A stretch of DNA of 64,000 nucleotides from Pleurodeles waltl (taxonomy: Eukaryota; Chordata; Amphibia; Caudata; Salamandridae): contig NC_090447.1 in the NCBI RefSeq assembly GCF_031143425.1, forward strand, positions 29,354,238 through 29,418,237, in the 5' to 3' direction. A model generated the notes under the pieces. That model did not search any database, was not told the DNA's origin, and saw only the letters and a program-made list of their open reading frames with translations. Of the stretch, positions 54,693 to 64,000 are shown in pieces (the first letter of the stretch is position 1; each line of letters opens with the position of its first letter). The position numbers were made by a program, and so were the translations under genes.

Positions 54693-55983
54693 TCAACAGA
54701 TGGCCCTAAGGTACAGGCTAGGCTCCTCTCCTGGGGTTCCCTCCAGGACCTGGGACCGGATCTTGGGCACCTTGGGCCTCAACCCATCCCCATTCCCTCT
54801 CCTCTGAGACTGGATATGGGGTCCCTCACCCTTCCCACTACACTGGGACCTACCTGCGACACTACAATCCTTCCCTACCTCACCTGGTTGGGAACTACCT
54901 AGACCACTCCTCTCAGGAGCACCCCCAAATGCCTCTTCAGACTCTCTGGTACTCACCCAGAAGTCTGCCTCCATTGTAAGCTCCCTGGGGTCAGAGAACT
55001 CACACTCCACCTGGTGTTGGCATAGCTCTGGAAAATAAGGACTAGACATATGCTCTCCAGCAATTACATCACTCAGCCCCTCACATGAATTAACCAAAGT
55101 ACCCTTCACCCAACCATCCAGTGACTCTGCTTTGAAAAAGCACCCCACATCACCCTCCTGAGACTGGTGAGACAGTACCTGACTGTCCCTGACACTTAAC
55201 CCACACTCTTCTGGGATGTCTTCACACTCCATAACCAGGACTTCTACCTTGGGGGGAACCCCTCTCCCTGTCACTCTCACCTAGAGTCAGTAGAGTGTCC
55301 CTCCCACCAGTAGGAATATGACTCCCCATGTCAGTTCCCCAATCCACCTCAGGGACCCTGTGCATCACTGGAGCTACCTCATACCCCTGAACCTCCTGGT
55401 GTGTTAACTCCCTCCTTCAAGTAGGGCACCACATCTCTGGGCATGTGCACTTCTTCAGCAGCACTAGATATAAAATTGTTGCTGCCACCATTCCAGCTGG
55501 ACTCAGCCCTTATGACTTCCAGCTCCTTCATTTTGAGGTCATAAGCCCAAATCCTCTTTTTGATCTCTAAGTCCCTCATCCTTTCTTCCAACTCCTTCTC
55601 CCTTTGCATCCTTAACTCCTTGAACCGGCGAGCCCTCTCTGCCTGTCTGTCCTGTTACTCTTCAGGAGTCAGACCCTTGGATGACACCCTGCTACCCCTC
55701 CTGGGGACCCTCCCCCCAGGCGTAACGGATTCTCCACTACACCACTGTGTATCCTCTGCACTTCCCCACCCACATTCTCCTCCTCTGTGTGCCTTCCAGC
55801 CTTCTTGATTGTCACCCAGGCCCTCTGTGCCTTTTGCAGCTCCCCCTCCCTGGTGGAGCTCTCAGTGAGACAGTCAAGATCTTTAAGGAACTGTTTCAAT
55901 TGAGCAACTGAGTACTCCTTCAGTTTCTCTATTTCAAACACAGCTCCAGCTGTTGCATCTCCAGATTGAGACATGGTGGTCAC
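54693..55983 (-). pseudogene. Gag-like region of the family C element
   Basis: Starts MTTMSQSGDATAGAVFEIEK at 55,983, then KLKEYSVAQLKQFLKDLDCL, a short helical SAP-like segment. After a frameshift a charged coiled coil follows (REKELEERMRDLEIKKR, 55,609-55,379), and after another shift an acidic stretch (55,280-54,693). This N-terminal layout (short helix pair then coiled coil) resembles gag proteins of some vertebrate Gypsy-like elements. No zinc knuckle was found. Confidence 0.55.
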
Positions 55984-56218
55984 AAGTGCAAAGTTCCAAA
56001 GGCAGAAAATAAGTTCCCAATGAAGTAAAAAGAATCCGTCAAGGGATCAGCAAAATCATAAAAGTAGAACAAAAAGGTGTCCTTAAGAGAAAAAGCAACA
56101 GATCACCAAACAAGTAGTATGTGGTCACGTAGTGGTCTGCACTGAAAACATTAGTGTACACTTAATCACTGTATGTCAAGTACAAATACAAGTCCAAATC
56201 CCAACCGCTGATCACCAA

Positions 56219-58335
56219 TGTTAGAAAAGGGGTCTTTGGTTGACAGTCAGGTTACCCCCTGTTCAAGCAAGGACCCTCACTCTAGTCAGGGTAAAAGAGA
56301 ATCACCCTCCGCTAACCCCTGCTTACCCCCTTGGTAGCTTGGCAGAGCAGTAGGCTTAACTTCAGAGTGCTAGGTGTAAAGTATTTGTACCCACACACAC
56401 AGTAACTTCATGAAAACACTACAAAATGACACAACACCGGTTTAGAATAATAGGAAATATTTATCTAAACCAAACAAGACCAAAACGAAAAAAAATCCAA
56501 CATACACAAGTCAAGTTATGAATTTTTAAAGATTAAACTAAAAAATAGCGCTTAGAAACAAAAATGCTTCGATGAGATGTTAACACGGCGTTGTGACGGA
56601 GTCGTTCCCAACAAGCCGACACCAGCGGCGCCGGACACGGAGTCGTGTAGACCCCCAGGTACAGTACCTTTGAAGAGTGAAAACAAGCCGATGCGCGAAG
56701 TCTGGAATCGCGGCATCTGTGCAAAACGTTGAATCCGTGCACTTCGAGCGGCGTCAGTCATGACGTGGTGCGGCGACTTCCACCGAGTCGCGGACTTCAG
56801 CGGGGCTGCTGCGGCATCGGGCCTGCGAAGAGCGTCGCGTTCCAGCGAAGGTCACGGCGTCTGTTGCAGGCGGCGTCACCGGATTCAGCAGCGGCGTCGG
56901 TCCGGAGTAGTCCGAAGTAGATTTCCTTGGATTTCCACCAGCTTTCCTTTCAAGGTCCCAGGGACTGGATAGGGCACCACTTGTCAGAGCAGGAGTCTCT
57001 CCAGAGACTCCAGGTGCTGGCAGAGAGAAGTCTTTGCTGTCCCTGAGACTTCAAACAACAGGAGGCAAGCTCTAAATCAAGCCCTTGGAGATTTCTTCAC
57101 AAGATGGAAGGCACACAGTCCAGTCTTTGCCCTCTTACTCTGGCAGAAGCAGCACTGCAGGAAAGCTCCACAAAGCACAGTCACAGGCAGGGCAGCACTT
57201 CTTCCTCAGCTATCAGCTCTTCTCCAGGCAGAGGTTCCTCTTGGTTCCAGAAGTGTTTCTGAAGTCTGTAGATTTGGGTGCCCTTCTTATACCCATTTTA
57301 GTCTTTGAAGTCGCCTTTCTTCAAAGGGGGCTCACACCTACTTGTGAAATCCTGCCTTGCCCAGGCAAGGCCTCAGACACACACCAGGGGGTTGGAGCCG
57401 GCATTGTCAGAGGCAGGCACAGTCCTTTCAGATGAGTGACCACTCCACCCCTCCCTCCTAGCAGAGATGGCTAATCAGGAAATGCAGGTTACACCCCAGC
57501 CCCCTTTGTGTCACTGTCTAGTGCGAGGTGAAAAACAACCCAACTGTCAAACTGAGCCAGACAGGGAATCCACAAACAAGGCAGAGTCACAGAATGGTTT
57601 AAGCAAGAAAATGCTCACTTTCTAAAAGTGGCATTTTCAAACGCACAATCTTAAAATCAACTTTACGAAAAGATGTATTTTTAAATTGTGGGTTCAGGGA
57701 CCCCAAACTCCACATGTCCATCTACTCTCTAGGGGAATCTACACTTTAATCATATTTAAAGGTAGCCCCCATATTATCCTATGAGAGAGACAGGCCTTGC
57801 AACAGTGAAAAACGAAGTTGGCAGTATTTCACTGTCAGGACATATAAATCACATTACTATATGTCCTACCTTATCCATACACTGCACCATGCCCTTGGGG
57901 CTACCTAGGGCCTACCTTAGGGATGCCTTACATGTAAGAAAAGGGAAGGTTTAGGCCTGGCAAGTGGGTACACTTGCCAAGTCGAATTTACAGTGTAAAA
58001 ATACACACACAGACACTGCAGTGGCAGGTCTGAGACATGATTACAGAGCTACTTATGTGGGTGGCACAACCAGTGCTGCAGGCCCACTAGTTGCATTTGA
58101 TTTACAGGCCCTGGCACCTCTAGTGCACCTTACTAGGGACTTACTAGTAAATCAAATATGCCAATCATGGATAAACCAATTACATACAATTTACACGGAG
58201 AGCATATGCACTTTAGCACTGGTTAGCAGTGGTAAAGTGCTCAGAGTTGAAAAGCCAACAGCAACAGGTCAGAAAAAAATAGGAGGCAGGAGGCAAAAAG
58301 ACTGGGGATGACCCTGCATAAGCAAAAGTCCAACA
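56219..58335 (-). repeat. 5' LTR of the family C element
   Basis: 2,117 bp copy of 51,049-53,171. Just inside it (minus strand from 56,218) lies TTGGTGATCAGCGGTTGGG as a possible primer-binding site. Confidence 0.9.
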
Positions 58336-58340
58336 TTGTC
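58336..58340. repeat. Target-site duplication TTGTC (right)
   Basis: Identical to 51,044-51,048. Confidence 0.85.
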
Positions 58341-59300
58341 TGATTAGTCTATTTAGTTGAGTGTAGTGGTCAAGATTCGGTTTGCAACTCCAGCTGGGAT
58401 GTGGGACACTACGGGGCTGGATGATGGGGAGCGGAGTGCAAACCAAATTGGTTGGTGGGAGAGCCGGTGCAGAGCTAACAAGGGATGCAGAAGGGGTTTA
58501 TCTGGAATGTTGATGATACGAGGCATTAACTGCATATTCAGTTGGGTAGGGGAAAGATGGACAACAGATGTACCCGTGGGTGAAATGGTGTCACTCTGGG
58601 GAGAGGAGTTAAGAGGGTTATTCGGGGCAGGGGGTGGTGTTGATGCATGGAGGCATGCATCGAGAGCCCAAATGGGGAGAGTAGTGGAGTGGGGTATGGG
58701 GGAGGAGGTTGAGTGTGTCGCATTGATAGGAGTCATTGTGGGGTTGCGGGGGGAGCGAGTGGAGCAGTGGCTGAGTCTAATTTGTTCTTGATGCAGGGGA
58801 AGATATTGCCAGAGTTCCAAATTGCAATCACAAGTTTGAATAAGCACAGTGCCATTGTTGTAGATGGAAATGGTGGCTTCCTGGTTGTACAGCGAAGAGG
58901 GCACTATAGTGAGTTTCTAGCCATGTGATAGTATTGAGTAGCGTTGAAAACATTTTCCTCCATTGAGCACATCAATTTGTAGTGAAGATGAGGTCAGATG
59001 CTATATGCCCTTGTTGCAGAAATAAGGGTCTGTAATTTTTGTTGAGATTCAGAATTCTGTTTTTAGGATTTGTTTAATCACATTTTTGGAGAGATTAGGA
59101 GGATAACTTATTCTAAATGAATTGTTAGCTGCAGGGGATAATAATTCTGTCATCATGCTATCTTGGGATAAGTCCATGCTCAAGTGATGTGTGGCAATGA
59201 AAGACAGGAAGGAGCAAGGTTGGGGACCTTTTCCAAGATGGCTGCCTTTTTTGTAACTGGAGTGGAGGTTGCTACAAAGAAAAACTCATAAGTCCCATTT
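58341..59300 (-). mobile_element. L2-like LINE, 5' segment
   Basis: Continuation of the LINE on the far side of the family C insertion, shown by the shared TSD. A 183-codon minus frame (58,904-58,353) is Pro/Ser/His-rich with CDCNLELWQYLPLHQEQ and could be ORF1-like or 5' leader of the LINE. No RNA-binding motif is evident. The joint with retroviral DNA lies somewhere between about 59,000 and 59,460. Confidence 0.55.
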
Positions 59301-59459
59301 CTCTTTTGATTAACAAAAAATCTAGTCCTATGTCCGTTACCAAAGAGGAGTGTAAAGCCCTTTATCAGTTTTTGGAAGATTGATGCACAGGGGCCATCTT
59401 GGATGGAAAAGGAATAGTCAAAAGAAAGTAAAGCACACATATAAAGGCAGCAACGTTGC

Positions 59460-59657
59460 ATAAACAGTTAAGCTCAGATTGGGGGAAGGTATCACAAATG
59501 AATGGTGGAACAAGCCAATGGGTCCCCAATAAAAGGTTCCGTTCACTAAGCATGTGGAGATGGAGATAGGAGGGCGGTATGCTGATGGCCACTTAATATT
59601 TTCTCCGGCCGCCCCAGCCAATTTATTGGGGAGAGATCTTATGGCTAAACTAAACCG
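59460..59657 (+). pseudogene. Retroviral protease, C-terminal part
   Basis: The + strand reads ...VPFTKHVEMEIGG... and APANLLGRDLMAKLN at about 59,608-59,655. LLGRDL is the conserved C-terminal motif of retroviral proteases. One stop lies upstream. The N-terminal half is 11.6 kb away at 47.8 kb, on the other side of the LINE nest. Confidence 0.7.
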
Positions 59658-59918
59658 GACTGTCCGTTTTGAGCCTGACTGTCCGTCCGTTTTGAGCCTG
59701 ACTGTCCGTCCGTTTTGAGCCTGACTGTCCGTCCGTTTTGAGCCTGACTGTCCGTCCGTTTTGAGCCTGACTGTCCGTCCGCTTTGAGCCTGACTGTCCG
59801 TCCGCTTTGAGCCTGACTGTCCGTCCGCTTTGAGCCTGACTGTCCGTCCGCTTTGAGCCTGACTGTCCGTCCGCTTTGAGCCTGACTGTCCGTCCGCTTT
59901 GAGCCTGACTGTCCGTCC
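59658..59918. repeat. 23-bp minisatellite between protease and RT
   Basis: Unit GACTGTCCGTCCGTTTTGAGCCT. There is one short 19-bp first unit, ten 23-bp units and a 12-bp partial unit (261 bp). The first five units have CCGTTTTG and the next six CCGCTTTG, so variants are blocked. The unit is not a multiple of three, so it shifts the frame each time. Long minus-strand frames across it are artefacts of the repeat. Confidence 0.95.
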
Positions 59919-60411
59919 TATTTGTTCTACTCCTAGAGTCCCTTCTAGGATCATGGCTGTAACAGTAGATTCTTTCATTGGAGACCAAATCAGAGCTCGA
60001 CCCACTGAGATAGGGGCATTTACCACAACGATATACACAACAGTAGCAGAAACGCCAGAGTTTTTGGGAAGGGTGATCCAGTTACCCAAAGAGTTCCTTT
60101 TCTGTTGGCAGGGGCAGGATTCCCGTATACCTGACATTGAATTAATATTACAAATCGAGACCTTAGAAATAACAACGACCAATGGCGCTCTGACAGCCTG
60201 TGATCATACCACTCCCTATGTGCACGCGTTAGATTCAGTGAATCAGGTAATAAAGCGGTCAAATAAATACTGGGTGTCCAGCTTTGATGGTAACCCTAAG
60301 ACAGCGATTATAGTTTTTCAGTGTGACCTACTGCCAAGAACAGTATTGGAAATAAGGGTGCCCACACTAGGTAGAGCCTTAGATTCTGTCCGGGGTGCAG
60401 ATCTTTCTTAA
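59899..60411 (+). CDS. Intact frame of unknown function between protease and RT
   Basis: A 170-codon frame with no stop lies between the minisatellite and the RT, in a provirus whose other coding parts are full of stops. The first Met after the repeat is at 59,953 (MAVTVDSFIGDQIRARPTEI), giving about 152 residues. The composition is that of a folded globular protein with alternating hydrophobic strands (TAIIVFQCDLLPRTVLEIRV near the end). No dUTPase, protease or RNase H signature was recognised. The protease-to-RT spacing is much longer than in simple retroviruses, so it may be a lineage-specific pol domain or captured sequence. Translation is unproven. Confidence 0.4.
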   Translation: MSLTVRPICSTPRVPSRIMAVTVDSFIGDQIRARPTEIGAFTTTIYTTVAETPEFLGRVIQLPKEFLFCWQGQDSRIPDIELILQIETLEITTTNGALTACDHTTPYVHALDSVNQVIKRSNKYWVSSFDGNPKTAIIVFQCDLLPRTVLEIRVPTLGRALDSVRGADLS

Positions 60412-60479
60412 GTACCAGATGGACCAAGGGTCACCATGATGCAGACCTTTTCCACACCAACATCTTGTGCAGAACAACA

Positions 60480-61260
60480 TTGAAGGAGGGTGCTAGTCTA
60501 CCTAGTGTATGGCAGTATCCCCTCTCCAAAGAAGCAGAGGAGGGCATCGCCCCACCAGACAGGCATTACTTGAGCGAGGATTAATAGACCCTGGAGTGTC
60601 TCCTTGAAATACCCTGATTTACCCATTCAGGAAATCTAAGGGTAATACTTGGTGTATGGTTGAAGACCTGCGCCCCCTGAACAATTTAGTGGTACCAGAA
60701 TTCCAATTGTCCGTGACCCTTCCTTTATTTTGCCAAACAAACCTCAGGATGCCAAATGTTTCTCAGTCATAGATCTTAAGAACACCTGCAGCATCCCTGT
60801 TCATCCAGACAGTCATTATTTGACAGCATTTTCCTACTGCAGGACTGTTTGTGTACTCGTTTGCCTCAAGTGTATTGTGAATCCCCAAGTATTTTCAACA
60901 GGATGGTGAAAAATGATCTGTCAAACTTTCAGTGTGACAGTACTCTGTTGCAATATGTTGATATACTAGACTGCTGTCTTAGATAACAGTGTAGGAAAGA
61001 TGCAATGTCTCTTCTTATCACTTAATCACAGAAAGGATATAAAGTAGCGAAAGGCAACATTTAGTACTGTTCGGATGAGGTCCACTATCTAAGGCAGCTA
61101 CTGTCAGCTTCTGGTTGGTGAATGACCCCTGAGAGGGCAGTACGACACGCCAAATGACTGCACCAGAGACTGTTAAGGGAATGCAGACGTTCCTTGGCCT
61201 CTGCAACTATGTGAGGCAGTAGGTCTTGGACTACAGCACTTTAATAGCACCCCTGCTGAC
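60480..61260 (+). pseudogene. Endogenous retrovirus reverse transcriptase remnant
   Basis: In shifting frames the + strand shows an RT entry motif with QYPLSKEAEEGIAPP (about 60,510), GLIDPGVSP, VEDLRPLNNLVVPE (about 60,660), an active-site position reading LLQYVDILDC near 60,950 where one Asp is lost by a small deletion, and MQTFLGLCNYVRQ (about 61,180) in the connection. The layout is closest to gamma/epsilon-like retroviruses. Multiple stops and the damaged active site make it dead. Confidence 0.75.
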
Positions 61261-62400
61261 CTCTATTAAATCAGAAAAGGACAGAGACGATAAAATAACA
61301 TGAACATCAGAAATTACAGAAAATTTCCTTAGAATGAAAACTGCAATAACAAATGCCCCAGTTTGGGGACCCCTGACTATGCCAAAGTGTTTTAACACTT
61401 CTGGCACTGCAATGGTCATGTGATGACTTTGTCCTCACAAATATCCTTTAGGACACAAGCCTGTTGCCTATTTCAGTGGTCTGTTGGACACAGAAATGAA
61501 AGGATATTACCCTGTGAACAAGCCCTCACTACTGAAGCCTTTTTGGCACAGAAAAGCAACACCATTGTCATGGGGGCAGCTGACGCTCTGTGTGGAACAT
61601 GCAGTGTTTTCCATCATTGAAAAGGATAAGACTACAGAGTATCAAGGTATGAGGCAATGCTGTCACTCATCCTTGAAAGTTGTAAAATGCCCTACAGTGA
61701 TCCCCATTTGCTCACCCTATATTTGACTCCGAGGGTGATGCACATGACTGTCCAACGTATGTCCTTGATGAATCCAGCCAAGCAACAGAGGACCCCATTC
61801 CTGGCAGTATTGTACATTTTGTTGACTGATTCGCCACTATTGACCAGGACCCAGGAATAAGGCACACTGGTGCGGCAAAGGTTAGAGCACAGCAGCATGA
61901 TTCTTCAGGCACACTTCATAGTTGGGCAACAAACACTGCAAGCACGTTATTCTTCACAAGCAGCAGAAATGATAGCCCGACAACGGTCCTTAAAGGAATC
62001 TGAAAAGTTATCACGATCTATTCGGTTTTGCCTTCTGTAACTACTACAGTACATTCAAGCATCATGAGATGGAGAAGGGGCTTTCTCAAGTCAGACAAAA
62101 ACCCTGTCATGCATAGGAATCTCTTATCGGCCTTAAAAGAGGCACTTGCCCTACCACAAACAGTGGCAGTTGTGAAGTGTGGCGCACACATAAATGGACA
62201 GGACTTTGTGCCACGGGGGAATGCATTAGCGGATTGCGCAGCGAAAGATGCAGCTCGGCACACAACCCCATCCGTACCATTAGGTTCACAATATATCCCA
62301 GTCTTAGTGGTCCAGGCTGCCTCCCTGCATGAGCCAGAGTCCAACACTTTTACGTCTTCAAGAACTACAGGAGGCTGTTCACTGCATGAGAAACCATTCT
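61261..62400 (+). pseudogene. Endogenous retrovirus connection and RNase H remnant
   Basis: PVAYFSGLLDTEMKGYYP appears near 61,465, the start of the connection/RNase H part. Then in the frame 62,028-62,438 come LLSALKEALALPQTVAVVKC, GAHINGQDFVPRGNALADCA and AKDAA, the late RNase H motif (H-x-x-G...G-N-x-x-A-D). That frame is open for 136 codons. Upstream parts carry stops. Confidence 0.72.
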
Positions 62401-63487
62401 GGGAAGCTAGAGGGTGCTCCCCGTCAGGGGATAATTGAACAATAGACAGATGGACCAGCGACTAGTGATTCCTCAGGCCTTACTCCTAATAGGCCTTTAT
62501 CAATTGCACTTACCAGCTCACATCTTGAGAAATCATTTGTTTATGCAGATACAACAAAGTTGGTTCATTCCCCACCTGCACGATATGCTTAGTATGTACA
62601 TTCTTAATTGCACCATTTACCAACAATTCTCCCCAAGCCCCACAATGAAGGTAATATATGCCACCATACCACAAGGTCCTTTAAGGTTCTTCAAATGTAT
62701 TTTATTGATATGATTGATCAATGTAACAACTATTAGTACCTCAGCTGAGATTTTTCCTTTTTCCTTGTGGGTTAAAGCAGGAACATGTCTCCACTGTGAT
62801 GCAAAGTCAGCTGCCACTTTTCTGAATTGTGAGGTGATTCCCAGCTGGGGAATTCCTGAAGGGATAAAATCTGATAACTGCACACAGTGGCAATTCCATT
62901 TTCACGCATCTCACAACAATGCAGGGGGTAAGACATAAACTATCTTCTGTTTGCCACCCCCAGAGTAATGGTATAGTTGAGTTCCATGACTTACTAAAAT
63001 TTGTTAAGCAGTTTGTGCCACAATGCACAAAAAATGGTTGTATCGTTTACCACTTGCACTATTTTCTCTTAGGAACACACCCAGTTCTGACCACCACTTA
63101 ACTCCCCATTAGATAGTGAGGGGAAGGCTCCTGAACACACAAATACCTGCCACTAGATGTAAGGTGCAGACGGAAAGTACAAAATTCTGAATAACAAAAT
63201 GCATGTTTATCTCTCTGAATTAATAAAGGCTGCAAAATTAATTTCCGAACAAGCAACCAGAGGAAAGGAGAAGCATGGCACCTCCGAGCCGTGAAAATAG
63301 GAGATAGTGTTCAATAAAATCCTTTGTCCGGAAATGGAAGGATCTCTAGTTAGAAAACCCCTTCTCAGTAACAATGGTTACTCCCACAGCAATTGAGGTC
63401 GATGGCAGGAAGCCATGGATCCACTTATTGGGTGTTTGCATGGACACCAAGCACCATGGCAGACGTAAAGGAGAAAGAGGAGGGAAG
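62401..63487 (+). pseudogene. Endogenous retrovirus integrase remnant
   Basis: Zinc-binding and core motifs in shifting frames: HLPAHILRNHLF (about 62,505), GIPEGIKSDNCTQWQF (about 62,850; the second catalytic Asp of D-N-G reads DNC), CHPQSNGIVEF (about 62,950, third acidic residue present) and, in the C-terminal domain, PTAIEVDGRKPWIHLLGV at 63,383-63,440. Several stops. The C-terminal pattern is typical of gamma-like retroviruses. Confidence 0.72.
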
Positions 63488-64000
63488 ATGATTGCAACTG
63501 CAAACCCTCCCACCTTTGCTTTAGGACAATTTTTGGATTCTTCAAATGGAAAATTGTGTTTTTGTTTTCTTTTTTGTTATTTCTGTTGCATTTCTATAGT
63601 GATGCATGCTTAAGCTCTAATCACTGTTACAAACCTGTGAAAAGAAATGTCTATACATACCAATGTGTCATGATATTCATGCTAGCTTGTCCGGTAACAT
63701 GTGGTATCAACACATGTCAGAAAAAGGCCAATGAATCATGCTTTGTTGCTCATTAATACCCCATGCCACATGATCAGATAGTTACATTCAACTAAAGTAC
63801 CCACCGAAACAGCTTTGTCTCTTACATCTCTACCTCTGTAGAATTAAGGTCCAAATGCAGCTGACACATTAGGGTACCACACTTTAGAGTTAATGCCACA
63901 AAGCACTGCTCCCTATTAGGACTATTGCATATCCTCACAGATAGGCAGGATATTAAGGATGAAATAGCACTAATGCAGAAAATAGATCCTCACAAGGGAT
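63488..64000 (+). pseudogene. Possible start of retroviral env, cut by the window edge
   Basis: After the integrase end a frame starts MIATANPPTFALG (63,488) and contains a hydrophobic run CFCFLFCYFCCISIV that could be a signal peptide. It stops at 63,613. Later sequence is open only in short pieces. Position after pol is the main argument, and no furin site or transmembrane unit is visible before the window ends. Confidence 0.3.

Larger units (their letters stand above)
51049..58335 (-). mobile_element. LTR retroelement with 2.1-kb LTRs and no pol (family C, non-autonomous)
   Basis: Two LTRs (51,049-53,171 and 56,219-58,335) with TGTTGGAC...TTTCTAACA ends on the minus strand flank only 3,047 bp of internal DNA, and TTGTC is duplicated outside. 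The internal region holds gag-like coiled-coil frames and degenerate Pro-rich repeats but no RT, RNase H or integrase motif on either strand. It therefore needs a helper. It sits inside the L2-like LINE. The LTRs differ at scattered sites and small indels, more than those of the Gypsy element at 25.7 kb. Confidence 0.88.

Noticed and set aside
59418..60182. 254-codon frame (-) with repeated QSGSKRTDSQAQ
   Set aside because: It is produced by translating the 23-bp minisatellite; three units give a 23-residue period.
1..64000. tRNA, rRNA or other classical RNA genes
   Set aside because: I saw no segment with the paired A/B box motifs or conserved rRNA blocks; a tRNAscan/Infernal run would settle this.

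Overview
The window is vertebrate nuclear DNA from a species with a very large, repeat-filled genome. Most of one conserved gene is spread over about 37 kb in small exons with kilobase introns. The introns and the 3' flank are packed with LTR retrotransposons that have unusually long LTRs, L2-like LINEs, a Penelope-like element and an endogenous retrovirus. The long LTRs resemble repeats I associate with newts (Pleurodeles-type), so a salamander is my best inference. No species marker was tested.

Host gene (+ strand, 2825 to about 39,995). Ten exons join in phase and encode the last 653 residues of an FH2-domain protein of the FHDC1 (inverted formin) type: about 295 residues of FH2 domain, then a 358-residue basic, serine- and proline-rich tail. 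The 5' exons lie upstream of the window. The intron between exons 8 and 9 is 330 nt long, a multiple of three, and has no in-frame stop.

Intronic insertions. A 2.6 kb solo LTR (8207-10827, TSD AGTAC) lies in one intron. An L2/CR1-like RT scrap (about 17,160-17,700) and a 5.5 kb Penelope-like element (18,895-24,437, minus strand, 12-bp TSD) lie in another. The Penelope-like element carries RT, a Cys-motif linker, a GIY-YIG nuclease and a hammerhead-like fold. The last intron holds a young Gypsy (Mag-like) LTR retrotransposon (25,740-31,620, minus strand, TSD ATGTT) with one open 1302-codon gag-pol frame, 353-bp LTRs differing at 4 sites and a leader full of repeated hairpins. It also holds a decayed L2-like LINE (about 34,770-35,700).

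3' flank (about 40.9-64 kb). This is a nest of at least four insertions. A decayed endogenous retrovirus on the + strand runs from a 5' LTR near 41.2 kb through gag, protease, RT, RNase H and integrase to the window edge. Its nucleocapsid region is split by a 2.7 kb solo LTR (44,614-47,355, minus). Its protease is split by an L2-like LINE (from 47,877, minus). That LINE is itself split by a 7.3 kb LTR element (51,049-58,335, minus, TSD TTGTC) that has gag-like reading frames but too little internal sequence for pol. Between the retroviral protease and RT lie a 23-bp minisatellite and an intact 170-codon frame of unknown function. That frame, the hairpin-array leader, the hammerhead-like fold and the in-frame intron are the features I would follow first.
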